From: Pleurotus djamor
Lineage: Eukaryota; Basidiomycota; Agaricomycetes; Agaricales; Pleurotaceae
NCBI GenBank assembly: GCA_029747585.1
Contig: JAPEVF010000415.1
Location: 1 to 39,873 of the forward strand
Length of the DNA stretch: 39,873 bases
Direction of reading: 5' to 3'
The first letter of the stretch is position 1. Each line of letters starts with the position of its first letter. Made by a program: the position numbers and the translations under genes. Of this stretch, positions 19,448 through 31,753 are shown piece by piece. The notes under the pieces were generated by a model. That model was not told where the DNA came from and made no database searches. It worked only from the letters and a program-made list of their open reading frames with translations.

Positions 19448-20020
19448 GCGGAGAGCAGCAAGGTGAATCGTGTGAGGAATACACCGTAAGCGAGAGGCCT
19501 TGGCCGGGAAATCATACCCGGACTGACGGTGCAAGTCTTCAAGCGTACTCATGAGAGTATCATTGTTTGATGTGTTGTCCATTACAATGGCGATAACCTT
19601 ATATTAGTAAGTATGCGGTCTTAAGCAAACCATCGATGAAAGGGAAAGGGTACCTTGCCAACAAGGCCGAAGTAATTCATTGTCTTCCATACAACGGCTG
19701 CAAGATTTGCGCCGCTGTGCGCTCCTATAATCTCCTGAAAGTCAATCAGAACCTCTTCTGCAAAAAGCAAGTCAGAAAGCTGCAATTCATAGTTGCGGAG
19801 GGGTACTCACCGAGAACTCCATCATTAGCAACAAAATGTGCGACAATCACAAGGAACGCGTGTTGGTTGGACGATGTCCACGCATCAAGCGAGAGGGAGA
19901 CCTTGGATTTAAGTTCCTATATTCGTTGATCAGGGTGTTTCAGGGGGAGAGCCGCAAGGAGAGGAGAAACATACCGAAAACATGTTGATGAGTACCTTGA
20001 GCTCACTGTGACTATAAATC
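19448..20020 (-). pseudogene. hAT transposase fragment (catalytic core only)
   Basis: Minus-strand exons join in frame: a segment ending SELKVLINMFS (about 20020-19980), then 19916-19811, 19757-19654 and 19597-19448. They read ELKSKVSLSLDAWTSSNQHA, EEVLIDFQEIIGAHSGANLA and VMDNTSNNDTLMSTLEDLHR, ending RCIPHTIHLAAL. LDAWTSSN and MDNTSNND are the two Asp-bearing blocks of hAT RNase-H-like transposases, and RCxPHxxHLA is the usual following motif. The zinc-finger N-terminus is replaced by an 87-bp repeat array. The catalytic Glu region and C-terminal dimerisation domain are absent, so this copy cannot be active. Splice sites (GTGAGT, GTACCC, GTAAGT donors) are well preserved, suggesting a recent truncation. 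Confidence 0.8.
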
Positions 20021-21235
20021 GTGAATTTTGTCAAAGTAACTACAAAGAAGTGTGTTAGTAGCGACTATAGACAAAGAAGTGTAAGGTACTTACAGTTACA
20101 ACGAACCGTCAATTTCGTCAGAGTAACTGTGAAAGAACACGTTAGAAGCGACTATGGAGTAAGAAAGATAAGGTACTCACAGTAACTTCGAACCGTCAAA
20201 ATCATCGAAGTAACTGTAAACGAAGACGTCAGAAGCAACTATGGAGCAAGAGAGGTGACGTACTCACAGTAACTTCGAACCATCAAAATCGCCGAAGTAA
20301 CTGCAAGCGAAAGCGTCAGAAGCGACTATAGAGCAAGAAAGATGACTTACCCAGAGTGACTTCGAACCGTCAAAAACGTCGAAGTAACTGTGAAGAAATG
20401 TATTAGAAGCGACTATAGAGCAAGAAGGACGACTTACCGGCAGTTACTAGGAACCGTCAAAAACGTTGAAGTAACTGCGAACGAGAGCGTTAGAAGAGAC
20501 TATGGAGCAAGAAAGTCAAGGTACTCACCGTTACTACGAACCGTCAAAAACGTTGAAGTAACTGTGAATGAAAGCGTCAGAAGCGACTATAAGCAGAGAA
20601 GGACGACTTACTCACAGTAACAGCAAACCATCAAGAACGTTGAAGTGACTGCAAATGACGACGTCAGAAGTGACTATAAGCAGAGAAGGACGACTTACCG
20701 GCAGTGACTTTGAACCGTCAAACCCGTCGAAGTAACTGCAAACGAAGACGTCAGAAACGACTATGGACCAAGAAAGTCAAGTGCTTACAGTAACTACGAA
20801 ACCATCGAAAACGTCAAAGAAACTGCAAACGACGACGTCAGAAGCGACTATGAACAAAGAAGAACAAGTCACTCACAGTAACAGCAAACCGTAAAGAACG
20901 TCGAAGTAACTGTGAACAAAGACGTCAGAAGACCATGGACAAGGACTCACCCGAATGACTTCAAAGCAAGGAGTTTGTAAGAGTCACTGTAAGCGAGAAC
21001 GTAAGAAGTGACTATAGACCATGAACAAGGACTTACCCAGAGTAACTTCAAACCGTCGAAGCCGTTAAAGTAACTGTAAGCGCAACGGTCAGTACCAACT
21101 ATGGTGTATCAAAGACAACCTACACACAGTGACTGCAAACCATCAATGATGCCAAAGTAACTGCAAAGAAGAGTGTCAGTAGCTACCACAGAACATACAA
21201 AAGGTGAAACTGCAAAGCGTGGAGAACGCCGAAAT
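19985..21235 (-). repeat. 87-bp tandem repeat, ~14 copies, splice-like signals
   Basis: The landmark CGACTAT recurs at 20062, 20149, 20236, 20323, 20410, 20497, 20584, 20671, 20758 and 20845, exactly 87 bp apart. After one shortened copy near 20930 it recurs at 21009 and 21096. On the minus strand nearly every unit has a GTGAGT or GTAAGT donor, a CTGAC or CTAAC branch-like site and a CAG, bounding a 33-37 nt segment that reads TTACTTCGACG...GGTTCG. That segment is also an imperfect hairpin: CAGTnACTTCGA opposes TCGAAGTAACTG. The array lies between a hAT fragment and the 3' end of a KDZ transposase, so ownership is ambiguous. Confidence 0.92.
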
Positions 21236-21352
21236 AATTGTGATGACAACATTACCTAATTAGGATATACGGATGACCGTGCGGTAACTTTGCAACGATG
21301 CTTGAACATTTTGGGCAGAACATATAACGGTGAACAGATAATATTGATATGT

Positions 21353-23400
21353 TTAAGGAAGCGACATGCCCGCGGATACAACTTGAGACGTCCATTGAGA
21401 AAGAAAAGATTTGTAAAGAGTTTCCATGGTGTCAGCTTCACGATGCGTGTGCGCCGAAACAACTTCCGCAAGTTCCGCTGGTAGTCCCTCACGTACCGAG
21501 GCTTGGCCTTTCCACCACGTGGTCTTCCAGCGTAGATACTGCAGGACACGTCGCATTTCTTCGTGAACAAGTTCAACTTCTTCTTTCCATCGATGTGACC
21601 GGGCTCGAGAACGAGCCCACTCAGCGCGTAGACCTACAGCAAATCAGAACCATAATGGGTAAGGGAAACATGATAAACTCACTTTTATCCAAGTCTGAGC
21701 CCGACGTAGCAAGCGCAGGGTCCATGTTCTGACCGCTGGCAACATTCCTTCAGACCCAGGGAACCTCTCGGTGGCTCTCAGACTCTGTAGCATTACGTGC
21801 GGGCCAGCGAACGTCCTCTGGCTTAAGTTCAAGTAGCCGGTTCTTCCAGTCGCCACCCTCATCCAGGGCAACGAGAGCTTTGTACGCCACACGATAGCGG
21901 TTGGATACCAAATCAAGCTTTGAGTGATAACGGGAGATGACGGCGCGCATTCGAGTATTGGACTGTTGACTATATCCGATTTGGGTTTGTTTGTGGTCGC
22001 GTAAGCCTGCCGATATGCGCAATAGCCGTCGGATTTCAGCAAGGGCATCATCAGCCTGGGCGACACGTAAGCGCACTTCGACGGACTGGACTAAAGCCAA
22101 TTCGGGACTTGGAGGGAGTTGTGATGGGAGTTGGAGTCGAAATCGTTCGGAATGGGGAATGGGTGCAGAGGAAGGGTTCACGTCACGTTGCACGATGGGC
22201 ATATAGAACGCTTGTAGCCCGCACCAAGATACGATACGCCGCGCGAGTGCGTTACGCTTCTCCTGAGCTTCAACAGCTTGAATCGTGGTTTTCTCCTTGA
22301 TTGATGCCTCGAGCGCACGTCTGGGTAAGAGGGACTGAGAAGACAAAAGAAATCAGATAAAGGACACACATACTGGTCTTCTTCTAACTCGAGACCCTGG
22401 TAAACGAACATATGGAGGCTGGTCTCCTGCCCAATGGTAGGTGGCGCCAAAGTCTCTTCCTGGGCAAGAGCAAGGCGAACTTCGGCAACGGTAGAATCTA
22501 TGATGGTATCATGTATGTCATTTGAACGCGCAGCTAGACGGAGACTCAAGTACTCACGGGTGACCCCATCATTGAAAGGGTTGGCGCGGGAGGGATTGAC
22601 TTCCCAAGCCTTGACCATTTTTTCCCAGCCCTTTGTTGTTGAATCGGGAAAGCTGGCCGTAAATTGGGTGTGTAGGGTACTGTGTTGCTCACTGAGGATG
22701 AGTGCGACTCGAAGTTTCTCCGCCAGTGAATCACCTAGGCTGCGATGAGATAATGGACTGCTAAGAAAGAGTTGACACTCACCGAATCCCCGGATCTTCT
22801 GCCAATTCCACGCGGCAGCATGATCGTCAATGGTGTCGAGACGTGACCCAGGTCCCATAAGCCTGGTACTCATGCTAACCGGGTTGATGTGCGCCCACCA
22901 TCGTTCGGGGTCTTCGCCGTCAGTCTGCGCGCACCAGCGAAGGAAATTACTTGAGTAACGAAGTTGACACGAGGTACCATGGCCATAGATGTGAAACTTG
23001 GGGATTACCACAGTTGTACAAGAGAGGAGACCATTGGGAAGTTGGCGATCCGCAGGATGTTGTGTGATATGCTGTCCCAAATTACGCGACCACTGACAGC
23101 CGATGTCGTAGGAAAGGAATAGGTCTCGAATCCTGGTCCCCTTCAGCGTGTATAAGACGAGAAAGTCCATATTGGCGTATCTTCCATTCACAGTGAGCTT
23201 GGGGATTCAGAGCTGGGAATGACACGCACCGTTCTCCGACTTGGAGACTTCCCATCCCATTCTTCCGAACAAGGCTATGCCGCGCACAGACTACACCTCC
23301 AACTCCGGTAGACGCGTATCCAGCTGAGCGACACGTATTGGCGTGGTTGTCACGCGCCGCTCCGCAGCCCCTGACCCCTGTCCGAACGCCGAAACCTCCG
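21353..23400 (-). pseudogene. Second KDZ transposase, 5'-truncated
   Basis: Minus-strand exons show YASTGVGGVVCARHSLVRKN, GERYANMDFLVLYTLKGTR, YDIGCQWSRNL (catalytic Asp, near 23100), GHGTSCQLRYSSNFL, DGEDPERWWAHINPVS (catalytic Glu, near 22910), DDHAAAWNWQKIRGF and the coiled C-terminal part (MRRVLQYLRWKTTWW). It ends at stop 21353-21355. These are hallmarks of the CxC2-type branch of KDZ, distinct from the copy at 2500. The N-terminal zinc region and the first catalytic Asp are missing. Coding similarity stops at about 23400, where a GAACGCC-type repeat region begins. Exon joints remain clean, for example GGAGAACG then ATACGCC across 23230-23180. It is called a pseudogene because of the lost N-terminal third. 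Confidence 0.85.
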
Positions 23401-23589
23401 GGGTTCGTGCACAGACCATTGGTTGTTTGGTTCGTACTACTCACCAAACATTTCCCCTATCATTCAGCTTCCATAGTTAGACACCTATCTGCCTCATGGG
23501 TTCCTCATGGTATTCAGTATATATAGTCGCAGATAGTTGTCTATAGTTCCTCAGCTTGAATATTAGGTTATTTCACCGCATCACCCTCT

Positions 23590-23830
23590 GGGCTTCGAAC
23601 GCCATTCGAACGCCATTCGATTGCTGTTCGAACGCCATTCGTCCTCCGGGATTGGCATCCCTCTCTGAATCCCACCTCTACGAACGCCGTTCACTCTCTC
23701 TCTCTTCCCTGAGACTATGTCCGGGATTCGTCGCTCTTGAACGCCATTTGTCTCGTCCGGGATTCGCCTCACCGAACGCCATTCGCTCCGGTATTTGCTT
23801 CGGCGTTCGTCCTCCTCAAGTCGGACTAGG
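23590..23830. repeat. Cluster of CGAACGCCATTCG repeats
   Basis: About six to seven copies of CGAACGCCATTCG or close variants (CGAACGCCGTTC, GAACGCCATTTG, GGCGTTCG) occur in 240 bp, with CCGGGATTSG blocks between them. The motif has CGAA/TTCG arms. A related GGCGTTCGG sits at the truncation point of the KDZ copy near 23390. Confidence 0.75.
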
Positions 23831-23924
23831 ACATGCTGGTGGGCACAGCGCAGCTCCTCTGTCGCTGCTGCCGATTAGTCCGCCCCTATCGTCGCCCCCT
23901 TAGGGCCCCTGGATCGGTGTCTTA

Positions 23925-24540
23925 CACGTTGCCGCGGTTGGAAAGCTTCGTGGCGTTGTACCCGATGTGTTGGGATACCCTCGCAGAAACCGCTCCCCTC
24001 AAGCACCTATCTGCTATGCGATTTTCTCCTGAATGGGTCCACCACCCAGACTGCGTCTTCACCAATCTAATCACCCTCAAAGTCATCATGGACATCCCTG
24101 CTCGACCAATCTCAGAGATTGGGAAATATCTCAACAATCTCCAATCACTTTATGTCACGTATTCTCATCTTGGAATGGGGGATGTGAGTCCCTTTCTTTC
24201 ATTTCCCAGATGAAACCTTGTACTCACTCGGTAATACACTCAGAGTCAAGTCCAAGATCTGATGACCATTTCTTCTCCACACCTCTCCTACATCTACATC
24301 GGCGAAACCAACATTTCGATCAAACGGGATGAAGCTACATCATCAACGGATGCAAAGCTCCTGTTCAGGCAATACCCTTCGCTGCACGCCGTGGATTTCT
24401 CTGCCCCGCAGCACATTCTAACTTTCAAGCTGGCCTATCACTACTCCCGCAATGGCGAAACCCCTCTTCCCGTTCGTTTGCCTCGGGAGCGAATGCCCCT
24501 ATGGTTGAGGGATGACTTCGGGCCATATTACATTGACTAG
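23925..24540 (+). pseudogene. 5'-truncated F-box/LRR-like gene copy
   Basis: Two exons (about 23925-24183 and 24244-24540) encode LPRLESFVALYPMCWDTLAE through FTNLITLKVIMDIPARPISE, then a C-terminal block ending WLRDDFGPYYID. They are paralogous to the last 55% of the complete gene immediately downstream, with the same intron position (GAT then GTGAGT). The F-box part is missing, and coding similarity starts abruptly at about 23925, next to the CGAACGCC cluster. The remaining frame has no stop, so the copy is young or an N-terminal exon has been replaced. Confidence 0.75.
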
Positions 24541-24669
24541 ACGAGCGGCGACGTTAGGTTGGGTATACGGTGTGGCTCCATGTATACTGAAGTGCATTCC
24601 ATCACTTTGTCAGGCGTAGTCTTGTATGCAAGTCCAGAGGTTCAACCCATAATAAGTATCACGTGTACG

Positions 24670-26033
24670 ATGTCAAAGGACAGACCAAAGACGGCCACGC
24701 CTCGTCGCATCCAGCTTCCACAAACCACCATGTCAACCAGTGCGTCTTGTACGGTTTTCGAGACGATCTCACACTGATCCCGTTTATCTTTGATTCGCAG
24801 CTTATGAACTCCCCACCGAGCTCTGGAAAATGGTCGTTCTCAAGCTCGGATGGCCGTATCGAAACGCGCTTTGTCCACTTGCGCTTGTATCCCACACATT
24901 CCTCGAGGTCGTCACGCCGCTGATATACGAGTTTATCATCATCTACGACCACACCAACGATAACAATACTCGGAAACCGGACCTGGAGAACTCAACATAC
25001 ACCCTACCCGACCGAATCCGTCTGCTTCGGCGGACCTTTGATAATAACCCCAATCTTGCCAGCTATATTGACGCTCTAGCTGAGATCGACGAGTACGACG
25101 AAGACGATCCCATCGAAGACGAAGATACGCGTGGTCAGCCACCGCCAAGTCTAGGCATACCGCAGCTCGCAGCTATCCTATCCCACCTCTGCAACATCCA
25201 ACGACTCAGTACTTTCTCACTGCAGAACAAACACCTCCACCTAATCCCCGACACCGCTCCACTCACCCATCTCTGCCTACCCGTTTCGAACGACTGGCAC
25301 AAATTCCTCAAATCTTTTATAGAAAAACGCACCTCAACGATCCGCTTCCTCGCCTTAGCCAGTCCAATGCAAGAGCTCCAACACGTTCTACCAGCATCGT
25401 TACCGCGGCTAGAGAGTTTCATGGGAGCGTACCCAACGTGCTGGGACACTCTCGCTGAAATCGCCCCCATCAAACACCTATCTGCCATACGATTTTCCGC
25501 GAACTGGATTGACCACCCAGAACGTGTGTTCACCAATCTCCTAACGCTCAAAATCGCGATGGATATGCCTGCGAAATCGATCTCGGAGGTCGGGAAGTAT
25601 CTCAAGAACCTGCGAGCGCTCTACTTCACGGGTCATCATGTCAAAATGGCCGATGTGAGTACACCTCTCTTTTTCCTTTTTCCTTTTTCCTTCACTATGC
25701 CCCCTCCCCGCTCACTCGGTACTCACTTACGTCACCACCTATTCACCACCTCAGACCCAAATCAAAGACCTAACAACTATTGCCTCCCCCCACCTTTCCT
25801 ACATCTCCATCGGCCAAGCAAGCATCTCAATCATATGGGACGAAGATGTATCATCAACACACGCGAAAATTCTCTTCGCGCAATACCCTTCGCTGCGCAT
25901 CGTGGATTTTTCTGTTCGGCAGACGAATTATCGCTATCCCCGCGATAGCCATAGCCAATCCCCGCTTGTCATTCATTCGCCGTTTGAGCGCATTCCCTCG
26001 TGGTGGAGGGACGACTTTGGGCCGTATTTCTAA
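24670..26033 (+). CDS. F-box-like / LRR-like protein, complete paralogue
   Basis: Exons 24670-24739, 24801-25654 and 25755-26033 give a 400-residue protein without frame breaks. Residues about 24-70 (YELPTELWKMVVLKLGWPYR, NALCPLALVSHTF) fit the short F-box-like helix bundle that basidiomycetes use to contact Skp1 in SCF ubiquitin ligases. The rest has irregular leucine-rich spacing (LIPDTAPLTHLCLPVSNDWH, LPRLESFMGAYPTC, FTNLLTLKIAMDMPAKSISE), likely a substrate-binding fold. Start choice: ATG 24670 and ATG 24730 are in frame, and the upstream one gives the longer basic leader MSKDRPKTATPRR. An SCF role is family knowledge applied by inference, because the F-box is divergent. Confidence 0.75.
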
Positions 26034-28700
26034 ACCATTAGTGTATTGGCTTGCTTATGTAGTTTGTCATGGCCTCTTGTTTGAATGTGGTCAGGTATCA
26101 ATCACCCTTATCTAATAAGACGACTCGTCCGTAGTGTCCATTTGTATTGACGACATGTAACAAGAGCAACACTAAGGAGACTTGTCTACTACGTTGTATA
26201 CTCTATGCTTGGGTTCAGTAGGGACACCGATATCCCCTACGGCGATGGCGAGACAAGTTAACACTATGAGAACATCGACAGCGTGGCCATAGATCAGATG
26301 AAGTCCATGGCGCTGGGCGGACCGTCGATAGTTTATTGTACATGAGACCCTCGTGTATTATCTGCGCGTCGCAGCTCTGTCAACACCCAAGAGGGGGAAG
26401 TCAGCTCGTTTGAATATCTCAAGGGTTGATACTTGTGATACGTACCGATGGTTCCCCCACTTCCGAAAGACACATCGACAACAGAGACGGAGACACCAGC
26501 GGTGCACCAGTGACAGGTTACCAATACCAGGGTAGGACCATCCACTGGCACCGGCAACCCAACCAGTCGTTTCATGAATACAACTATTCTACGAAAGGCA
26601 CCTCTTAGCCTTCACAAAAGCATAGAAACCAAGCGAAAGACTGACGATGCATCCTAAAACTGGGCTCCCAACCTGGATGATTCATAGACAACGACCGACG
26701 CAGGTGGAGGTGACATTCAGGTTGCGTAGTCGCCATTTCTGATCCAGCAGCTGTACACGCCTGAAAGGTACGTTAAGCTTGCCGCATCCTTCCGAGTAGC
26801 GGAAAAGCTCACCGTTCGTGGGTTTCATCCATGTTCTCCACGAAACACCTTCTTGAGTAGCTCCACAGAGATACCACCGATCATCCCGGTGTCGTTGACA
26901 TGATATTAGAGAAGAGGACACATTCCACGACTCTTGAGTCCGCTGTGAGGCCTTGGATTCGAATGGACGAAATGCGAAAATGGTGCCCGTACGCGACGGG
27001 GAACGATTGGGGGCTCGAAGCAAATGCACAAAAGGGCTACAAGGGACCTACAAAAATGATGAGTGATGTGCATGACGGACAAATTGGAAGCAACCTACAG
27101 TAGCGACGCGCTAGGTGGACCAATGTGATACTCTACCTCAGTCAAGCCACGCCTGGACCGTTCCATATCCATGATACTTTAACTGGCTGCCTATGGGCGA
27201 TGGGAATCCGTAGACGCAGAGCTTGAAACGTCTTTGAAAGCGGACTTTGGTAGCAGCACTCGGAGAAGAGAAAGGACTTGAGCTTCAGCCGTCGATATCC
27301 CCGGTGAAGAGGCCACTACCAGCACCGACCACGAAGGAACGTAGGGGCCAGCTAAGAGAGACGAGGTACGAGGAATGAGTAACCTATCTATCGCTGGCGA
27401 CAACAATTCGGACGAACCTGTTTTCCCAACTTGCTTCGATCAGCATCTCGAACTGATTGCCATCGGTCCTGACACACTAACCTCACATATCCTGCCCATA
27501 CTCCTGGCTCATAGCAGTGGCCGAGCCCATCACCTTTCAAGGGTAGACCGATGGTTCGCGGCGGCGGATTCGCTTGTTTGCAGGATGACACCGAGACAAC
27601 AGGCATGGGTTTCTGGACTATCCGTTCAGCTATGAGTACCCTTGAAAATGCCGAAGAACGCACCATGTGTGATTGCCTGCGCAGGCGACTGAGGCCGAAC
27701 TACCAAAGTCGACCATCTTCGAGGCACCGTTTCATCTCCGGCCATGTACATCTCATCGTGATCTTTACACGCTACCGCTAGTCGGAGAGCACCTCAGGCA
27801 ATCTGAAGCCCATCGTTCGCAGTCTTCCTAGGTATCCAAAACGAAATGTGGGACCAGAGCGCAGTGACGGAGAGTCTGTGACTCAGCGGTGGCGCCATTG
27901 GACTTTGTCGTGTCCTGCCAGTCACGATGAGTAATCTATCCATGGTTCAAGCGAAGAAAAAGACGCACCATGTTGTAACGTTGAAACGAAGGTCAAGGAC
28001 ACCCTGAACCCACGAGCTCCATGCCAAATACAAATCGTCCACCTTGTGCCCAAGCCCGAGAGAGACATCATTCCAAAGCATTTACGCGTGGGTTTTCATC
28101 CATCAGGACACGTCGGATGAAGGAGAAAATGACAGAGCATGGGTTGCGATCAAAGACAACAGTTGTCGAGCTGGAAAGATCACCGCATGCAGAGTAGTAA
28201 AAGCAGCATAGAAAGCAGCTGCGAGCGTCGGGGAGAGTCTAAGTGATAGACCGGCAAACGAAGACATGGCGGTAGAAGGGAAGAAGCAGCGAAAATATTA
28301 GACGCCCGAGTTCGTCCATTCCCAATACATTCCGAATTCCGTCTCAACATCGACCACCTCTGCAACGACGACTTCCACACGAGATAGAGGATAGGGAGAG
28401 CGCACAGCAGCGGCAACGAAGCGTGCTTGAAGTCCGTGCGTGTATTCTTCGTCACCCTCCCCTTCCATGTGGTGTTCACCAACACCATCCTTGCGTCCGC
28501 CAACTCCGTCCTCCAGCTCTTGCTACAATTCCCGAATCCCTACGCGAAGACCGCGACAAACGCTCCAGAACCCGCATTGCACTCCACCCAAGACCAAGAT
28601 CCTCACTGCAAGCTACATCCCAACAGTCGTCGCTGGCAGCTTGATCTACCGAGGCATCGGCCATTTTCGACTTCGCCGTGGACTTGAGAGCTACATTTGT
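26034..28700. other. 2.7 kb without a recognisable gene
   Basis: Many short frames occur on both strands, none with a motif or a consistent splice chain. A minus-strand stretch near 26680-27029 (RWYLCGATQEGVSWRTWMKP) has protein-like composition but no partner exons I can join. No tandem repeats or terminal repeats were noticed. Confidence 0.4.
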
Positions 28701-30484
28701 CGATGATCAAGTACGGAGGAAGAAGCCGGTGGTGGGGCCATGGCTGTAAAACGACTTGTCTGAGGAGATATGGGGGAAAGCCGCGGGGATTTACGTGTCT
28801 AAATCAACATGACGTTAGCGAAAGGTTGACGCAGGAGACTAAGATATGGCAAATGACCGGGGAGGGGACAGGGAAGAAGGAGGATGGGATGGAATACGCA
28901 GAGGAAAGGAAGAGGGGACGTACGAAAGCATGTGGACTGTCCATGGAACTCGATACCCCTACTCCCACTGACCGACAAGGAGGGTTTGATCAAACCCATA
29001 GGAGACCTCTCCTTCGTGCTCCTTATGCCCTATCCCCAGCTCGAGGGAGCCTGTATCCCGTACCGGCGAGACAACTATGTCCTTCCACGAAGCGGGTTCT
29101 TGCTCGCGCGATGGCGAAAGGAATCGTCCAATACGCAAGGCGTCGATCGCAGGTAGCGGGAGACGGGCGTGCGGGGATGTCCTGGACACGTTTCGAGGAG
29201 CCGCAACGGTGAAAACGGAAACCGTGTTGTTGATGAATCGATGTCGCGTAACACCCTCTACACGGAAGAAAAGTTCAGACGTGATGCGACCAAAGACCAA
29301 AACAAAATGGGTAACACGAAACCCAAGCGGAAAAAAGGGTGAAAAGGCGGGCAAGGAATGCGAGTCGAAGCGAGAAAGCAAACTCACGATCGCAGCCTCA
29401 CACAGCCTATGACTAGCTCATATCCTCCTCAGCAGACGCCTCTTCCCTAGCGCATATATCCAAGCTTCTCGGTATTTGTATTCGCTCCGCGTTGGTCAGG
29501 AAGCCAGAGATGATTTCATCGTCGTTCCCGACAAGGTCTGGATAGCAGGATAGGCTTGATCCTCTGGATCGGTTTCTCCGAGGTCCTGGGATTCAAGGTT
29601 CTAGTAGAGACGCTGGCCACCCAGTGGTTACCCCATCCCCTCTCCTCCCAGTACCTCTTTGATACGAGGCAGAGTCAGCGAGGCCACACCAAGGATGCAG
29701 CGCATGTAGGTAGACTATGCTGAAAAAGTGCGCATACCCGTCNAAAATCATGTCAGAGTCACAGCTTGAGCAACACTCACTCGAGACGTTATGCAAAAGA
29801 TATACAGACAGCCTTTTACATCGTCGTCGTGTCTTTTGATGGTCAAAGAGCGTCGGACGGGAGGGAAGGGGAGGAGATGGTNGGGGGAAGACAGAGAAGG
29901 TCCTACCANGCGCTTGCGCGGGCAGTCACCGAACTCAATTTTAGCTCCGAAGGGGCTGGATGACAGGGGCTAGGATCCTCGTCTATCCAGCACGCTGATC
30001 TTCACTTTCGAGACACACAAAAAGATGCGGATAATCTCCGAGTACTGAGACGTAAAATAATATCAGCGGCCCTTATATCAAAGGGCCCAGCGTAGTACAG
30101 TTCTGAATTTAAATAAACTACGTGAGGATGGAAAGAATACTCAAGCAAAGTGAGGCTCACTTCTTAATGATATCGATGAGAGCAGAACAGAGCAGAAGCA
30201 GGGATCTCACTTGCTGCAGCGCCGTAGCTCTAGACGTTGAAGTTGGTCGTTTTAGAGGAAAGAAGGAAAGAGCCTTCATATGTGCAGTTTTTCCTGCGAA
30301 TGTACTTCGAATGCCTCGCAAGCTTCTTTCTATGTAGTGCATGGGACTGGTGAAGAAGCATAAGAATGCTCAGTTGTACTTCACATGGTTTATGCATTCC
30401 GCCAAAACTGATGGGAGAATGGCATTAAGACTGGAGTACACGGTCAGCGTAAATAATGACCCAGCGACTGGGGGGTTTGTGCGA
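28701..30484. other. 1.8 kb without a recognisable gene
   Basis: Overlapping frames of up to 171 codons occur on both strands (28697-29212 plus, 28959-29387 minus). They are mutually incompatible and lack known motifs. Single N calls at 29743, 29882 and 29909. I see no RNA gene. Confidence 0.4.
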
Positions 30485-31753
30485 CTAAAAATCTAGTCCA
30501 AGATCGTTCTTTACATCCTCCCACCACCATTTGCACGTTACCGAATGCTTATAGTGCAAGGATAAAGGGATCTTACAGCCACGACGATGTCGAGCTGTCG
30601 CCATCACCTCCCGACCGGGAAACGGTAGGAATGTAATATCCACAACGCACAGTGATGGATACCGCTTATACAGCCGAGCCAGCATCTCCGACACTTCGGC
30701 CTCGCTCCAATGTATGGTGAAAGACACAGAAAAGTGAATGTACGACAGACGGGAAGAAGCAATGTCCATGAGATCCCCAATCTATTTTTTTAAAAAAAAC
30801 ACGGGTCCAAATGGTGAATAAGATGTGTTCATGTGCACGAAAAGGAAAAGAAAAAGGAAAGAGACGGGCAGGACTCACTTTCGCTGTACAGTGCAGAGTT
30901 ATATAGAGCATAACGAGGTTTCTGAGATACCCCCCAATCTCTGAAAGGAGAGCCATGGAGGAAAACAGGCTCACCCGGAGGGACACGAGCGGGTGGAAGA
31001 CTCGATCTGGATGAGAGACATGCTGCGTTGTCGCGCACAGGTGTCTGATCGGCGAAGTTTGAGCGAGCGCATCCCAGGACTGTGCATACACCGCCCCGAA
31101 GCTTTCCAACCGATCCAGTGTCTCTGGTAAAGTGATCGGCGCATCGAGCTCATGTGTCGCAACCTCCACCAAAGACAAAGACCGAAGAGACTGCGCTGTT
31201 CTCCGCAGGAATGATAAAACATATGGAAGTTTGTCAAGATGAACTGCTAAGAAGAGATAGGTGAGTTGAGCTGTGTCTGGGATGACATGGAGGGCTTCGA
31301 TAGACATGATAAGATGCCTGCGATATTCGACTCCCCTTCAGGGAGATCTTCTTCTTCTTCTTCGATACCTTCCTTTTCGTCGTCATACACAAGCGCGAGC
31401 TCAGCGAAGGAATGAACGTGGCTGGCGAGAATGCAATTTCTCATGAGAGAATGTCGAAGCAGGTGGACTCTGGCTGGTACAGCAATGGTAGATTCCTCGG
31501 CGCTCCAAGTTCCTGTGCTGGATTTGGAGGTTTTGTCGTCGATGACGATGAAATCGTATATAATCGGAGTGGCCAAGTCACAGAGTGCATGGGAAACGAG
31601 GGCCGCCGAAAGCAGGGCGTTTCGATGTGGTGATCCGAGCCCCAGGAACACGATTTTCCAGAGCTCAATAGGTAGTTCTTTAGCTAGATGGGATGACGGG
31701 ACTGGATGAGGCATAGACGGGATAAAAACAATCTGCGACGAACCTGGTGCCAT
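30485..31753 (-). pseudogene. F-box/LRR-like paralogue, internal deletion
   Basis: Minus-strand paralogue of the gene at 24670. It starts MAPGSSQIVFIPSMPHPVPS, then shows the F-box-like ELPIELWKIVFLGLGSPHRN (31753 is preferred over 31768 because GTCATGG is a better start context). The last exon (about 30780-30485) ends KNDLGLDF and uses the same intron position (AAA then GTGAGT at 30878). Between GILSCL and ALHVIPDTAQLTYLFLAV, near 31310, the paralogue has about 13 more residues. Here they are deleted with a frame change, so the first 150 codons and the rest are out of frame. This is a deletion, not a homopolymer slip, so loss of function is likely. Confidence 0.7.

Noticed and set aside
20390..20620. 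Plus-strand 76-codon frame with a 29-residue repeat
   Set aside because: 87 bp is a multiple of three, so any frame without a stop stays open across units. Splice-like signals are on the other strand.
28697..29212. 171-codon plus-strand frame
   Set aside because: Overlapped by an equally long minus-strand frame, no motif, mixed low-complexity composition and no splice partners.
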